A DNA stretch of 64,000 nucleotides from Prevotellaceae bacterium UBA4336 (GTDB lineage Bacteria > Bacteroidota > Bacteroidia > Bacteroidales > Bacteroidaceae): assembly GCA_002394305.1 (NCBI GenBank), contig DGTM01000009.1, forward strand, positions 1 to 64,000, written 5' to 3'. The notes under the pieces are model-generated. The model ran no database searches and was not told where the DNA came from. It worked only from the letters and a program-made list of their open reading frames with translations. Below are positions 62,163-64,000 of the stretch, piece by piece (within the stretch, counting starts at the first letter, position 1; each line of letters begins with the position of its first letter). The position numbers were made by a program, and so were the translations under genes.

Positions 62163-63296
62163 ATGAACTATGAATTGATGGCAGAGAAAGCGGTGGAGCT
62201 ACTGTGCCAGCTCATCGAAGCGCCGCGCGTGAGCAGGGAGGAGACGGCGGCGGCCGACTTGCTACAGGCGTATATGCAGGACGAACTCGGGCTGGAGGTG
62301 CAGCGAAAGGGCAACAACCTCTGGTCTGTCCAGCCCGGCCTCGACGAAGCCCGGCCGACACTCCTGCTCAATGCTCACATCGACACCGTGAAACCTGTGG
62401 CAGGATGGCAGCGCGACCCCTTCAAAGCGACGCGAGAAGGCAACCGAATCTACGGACTTGGTTCAAACGACGATGGTGCCAGTCTGGTCTCTTTGCTTCA
62501 TGTCTTCGCCGCTCTAACAAAGAACTTCCCATGGAAACAATCTGTGAATGGTGGTGACTTAAAAGGCTCCTCCCCTTTGGGGGAGGTTGGGAGAGGGGCG
62601 TACAACCTCGTTTTCCTTGCCAGCGCTGAAGAGGAAGTGAGTGGGAAAGGCGGCATAGAAAGTGTCTTGCCCTTACTTCCGAAGATTGACGTGGCGCTGG
62701 TCGGCGAGCCGACGGGCATGCAGCCGGCCATAGCCGAGAAGGGACTGATGGTGCTCGACGTGACGGCCCGCGGCAAGGCAGGCCATGCGGCACGCGAGGA
62801 GGGCGACAATGCCATCTACCATGCCATCGACGACATCGAGTGGTTCCGCCACTACCGCTGGGAGCGCGTCTCGCCCCTGCTGGGCCCGGTGAAGATGTCG
62901 GTGACCATCGTCAACGCCGGCACGCAGCACAACGTCGTGCCCGACACGTGTACGTTCACCGTGGACGTCCGCTCCAACGAGTGCTACAGCAACCAGGAAC
63001 TCCTGGACGGAATCCGGGAGCACGTCCGTTCGGAGGTCCGGGCCCGCAGCACCCGTCTCGGTTCCTCGTGCATCGACGTGAGGCACCCCCTCGTGCAGCG
63101 CATCGTGGCGCTTGGCGGCAAGCCGTTCGGCTCGCCCACCCTCAGCGACCAGGCCCTTATGCCCTTCCCGAGCCTGAAGATGGGGCCGGGACAGAGCAGC
63201 CGCAGCCACAGCGCCGACGAATACGTGGAGGTCGGCGAAATACGTCAGGCCATAGAGACCTACATCAAAGTCTTGTCTTGTCCGGTAATTTCGTAG
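62163..63296 (+). CDS. M20-family deacylase (ArgE-like) with an in-frame repeat insert
   Basis: The 377-residue metallo-hydrolase resembles acetylornithine/succinyl-diaminopimelate deacetylases. Metal ligands: His-72 in NAHID, Asp-103 in SNDDGAS, Glu in SAEEEVSG and GEPTGM, and a C-terminal His in SRSHSADEYV. Between ALTKNFPW and AYNLVFLASAEEE, where relatives are continuous, about 22 extra residues (SVNGGDLKGSSPLGEVGRG) are encoded by a C/G palindromic element whose 33-nt core (62567-62599) matches the intergenic element at 2618-2650 at 32 of 33 bases. A role in arginine synthesis with acyl-ornithine is likely, but the neighbours do not show it. The insert keeps the frame. Confidence 0.9.
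   Translation: MNYELMAEKAVELLCQLIEAPRVSREETAAADLLQAYMQDELGLEVQRKGNNLWSVQPGLDEARPTLLLNAHIDTVKPVAGWQRDPFKATREGNRIYGLGSNDDGASLVSLLHVFAALTKNFPWKQSVNGGDLKGSSPLGEVGRGAYNLVFLASAEEEVSGKGGIESVLPLLPKIDVALVGEPTGMQPAIAEKGLMVLDVTARGKAGHAAREEGDNAIYHAIDDIEWFRHYRWERVSPLLGPVKMSVTIVNAGTQHNVVPDTCTFTVDVRSNECYSNQELLDGIREHVRSEVRARSTRLGSSCIDVRHPLVQRIVALGGKPFGSPTLSDQALMPFPSLKMGPGQSSRSHSADEYVEVGEIRQAIETYIKVLSCPVIS
62567..62599 (+). repeat. Palindromic element inserted in frame in the M20 gene
   Basis: A 33-nt copy, one base different from 2618-2650, with core CTCCCCTTTGGGGGAG. Encodes part of KGSSPLGEVGRGA. Confidence 0.9.
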
Positions 63297-63740
63297 CGGC
63301 AGGCGTTTTGGCGGCCTTTTTTCGATGCTGCGGCACTTTGCAGCCCAGAAAGCGAAAAATGGTCTCAAATCGAATCGTACTTGAATTTCAATGGATTACA
63401 AAGGGATGGTTTTCTACACGATGTTAAGAAGATACCATCGCGGTGTCCTTTTGTGATAAAATCATCACGGAGTTTTGCCAAAAACGACATGAAACGAAGG
63501 TGAACTTGGCGTGGTGCATCGGCCAACACAGCGTGCCGTGTTGGCCAACGCAGCGTGCTGTGTTGACCGACGAGCCGTGCCGTGTCCCCCGAAACGCCAG
63601 TGGGCGACGGCTTTTTCTGTAAAGACTTTTCGTGAAACGGACGGGGGAAGGGAAACGCTTCGGACAGGTGCGGAATGTCTGCCGGGCGGTTCTTTTTTGC
63701 ATCATCAACGTGACATATAGCAAATAGGACGGGGCGGCGC
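63297..63740. other. Intergenic region with repeat array and an unexplained minus-strand frame
   Basis: A 444-nt gap. Near 63515-63597 are three 22-nt-period units of GGCCAACACAGCGTGCCG type. A minus-strand frame of 41 codons (about 63367-63492; MSFLAKLRDDF...KGHRDGIF) has no recognised relatives and may be non-coding. No promoter or terminator could be assigned. Confidence 0.5.
63515..63597. repeat. 22-nt-period repeat (CACAGCGTGCCGTGTTGGCC)
   Basis: Units at about 63515, 63537 and 63559 with 22-nt spacing; CAACACAGCGTGCCGTGTTG is an imperfect palindrome. Different sequence from the TTCCGGAA family but the same period. Confidence 0.75.
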
Positions 63741-64000
63741 CTATCTTTTCTCCCTGAAGAAACGCTGCATCAGTTCGGCACATTCCCCGGCCATGACGCC
63801 GCCTGTGACCTGTGTGCGCGGGTGGAGGGCACGGGGAGCGAAGCGGCAGTAGCCGCGCTTCTCGTCGGGTGCGCCATAGACGATGCGGCCGATTTGCGAC
63901 CACCCGAGGGCTCCGGCACACATCACGCAGGGCTCCACCGTGACGTAGAGCGTGCAGTCCGAGAGGTACTTGCCGCCCAGGTGATCGGCAGCGGCGGTGA
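63741..64000 (-). CDS. tadA: tRNA-specific adenosine deaminase, cut by the right edge
   Basis: The visible C-terminal 86 residues carry TAAADHLGGKYLSDCTLYVT followed by VEPCVMCAGALGWSQ, with the PCxxC zinc ligands of the cytidine-deaminase fold, and IVYGAPDEKRGYC, matching TadA, which makes inosine at the tRNA wobble position. The HAE active-site motif and the start lie beyond the right edge. Guanine or cytosine deaminase relatives cannot be fully excluded. The sequence is in frame to the window boundary, so it is a partial gene, not a pseudogene. Confidence 0.88.
   Translation of the reverse strand, partial: TAAADHLGGKYLSDCTLYVTVEPCVMCAGALGWSQIGRIVYGAPDEKRGYCRFAPRALHPRTQVTGGVMAGECAELMQRFFREKR

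Noticed and set aside
63367..63492. A 41-codon minus-strand frame near the right edge
   Set aside because: Plausible start and stop, but no recognisable motif or ribosome-binding site; listed only as part of the intergenic description.

Overview
The window looks like chromosomal DNA of a GC-rich member of the Bacteroidales, most likely a Prevotellaceae relative. Support comes from Bacteroidetes-type promoters (-7 boxes of the form TAnnTTTGC) in front of many genes, the gene order rimP-nusA-infB-cvpA-sufBCDS, exported BspA-type and GLUG-type surface proteins that share a C-terminal tail (LAGQRL...GINIVNGKK), SusB/GH97-, GH2- and GH105-type glycosidases, and a FAS1 lipoprotein. The genus is an inference from these features. 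No rRNA, tRNA, phage, plasmid or complete insertion sequence was seen.

Layout. 1-4188 (minus): an MG2-domain exported protein cut by the left edge, pyrH and birA. 4362-10347 (plus): a glycan/uronate locus with a GH105 unsaturated glycuronyl hydrolase, a GH2 enzyme, a GalK-like kinase whose motifs match galacturonokinase better than galactokinase, and a sugar-1-phosphate nucleotidyltransferase. 10536-23459: the information/Fe-S block rimP, nusA, infB, cvpA, (yhcH on the other strand), sufB, a Ser-type sulfatase, sufC, sufD, sufS. 23460-25452: a short membrane ORF, a MITE-like element, a 22-nt repeat array and a membrane-anchored AraC regulator, divergent from the next gene with a paired candidate operator between them. 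25453-36177: a giant BspA-like LRR protein, a GH97 enzyme, an aldo/keto reductase and a FAS1 lipoprotein. 36416-41236: three glycosyltransferases, rnhB and pfkA. 41270-53420: four exported proteins built from endonuclease/exonuclease/phosphatase (EEP) and GLUG modules, one of them a degenerate EEP paralogue and one ending in a dockerin-like repeat pair. 53623-64000: a GH2 enzyme, metG, a minus-strand group (acyl-CoA ligase, prfB, ThuA-like fragment, CYTH protein), an M20 deacylase, and tadA cut by the right edge.

The most unusual property is the density and variety of short repeats. (i) C/G-rich palindromic elements (core CTCCCCTTTGGGGGAG and relatives) occur between genes and also in frame inside three conserved genes (sufS, rnhB, the M20 deacylase); one intergenic copy and one coding copy agree at 32 of 33 bases. 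(ii) A perfect 67-bp inverted repeat surrounds the sufS start. (iii) Tandem arrays with a 22-nt unit (core TTATTTCGGAAG or TTATTCCGGAAG) lie beyond genes at several loci, and some units form intrinsic terminators. (iv) AT-rich microsatellite-like spacers, each with its own unit, fill many gene junctions and in two cases run into coding sequence just before the shared C-terminal tail.

Inferred biology: a gut- or rumen-type polysaccharide degrader that displays large repeat proteins, trims uronic-acid-rich glycans (GH105, GH2, GH97, sulfatase), and may recycle galacturonic acid through a 1-phosphate. The palindromic elements behave like a RAYT/REP- or RPE-like family able to enter protein-coding genes.
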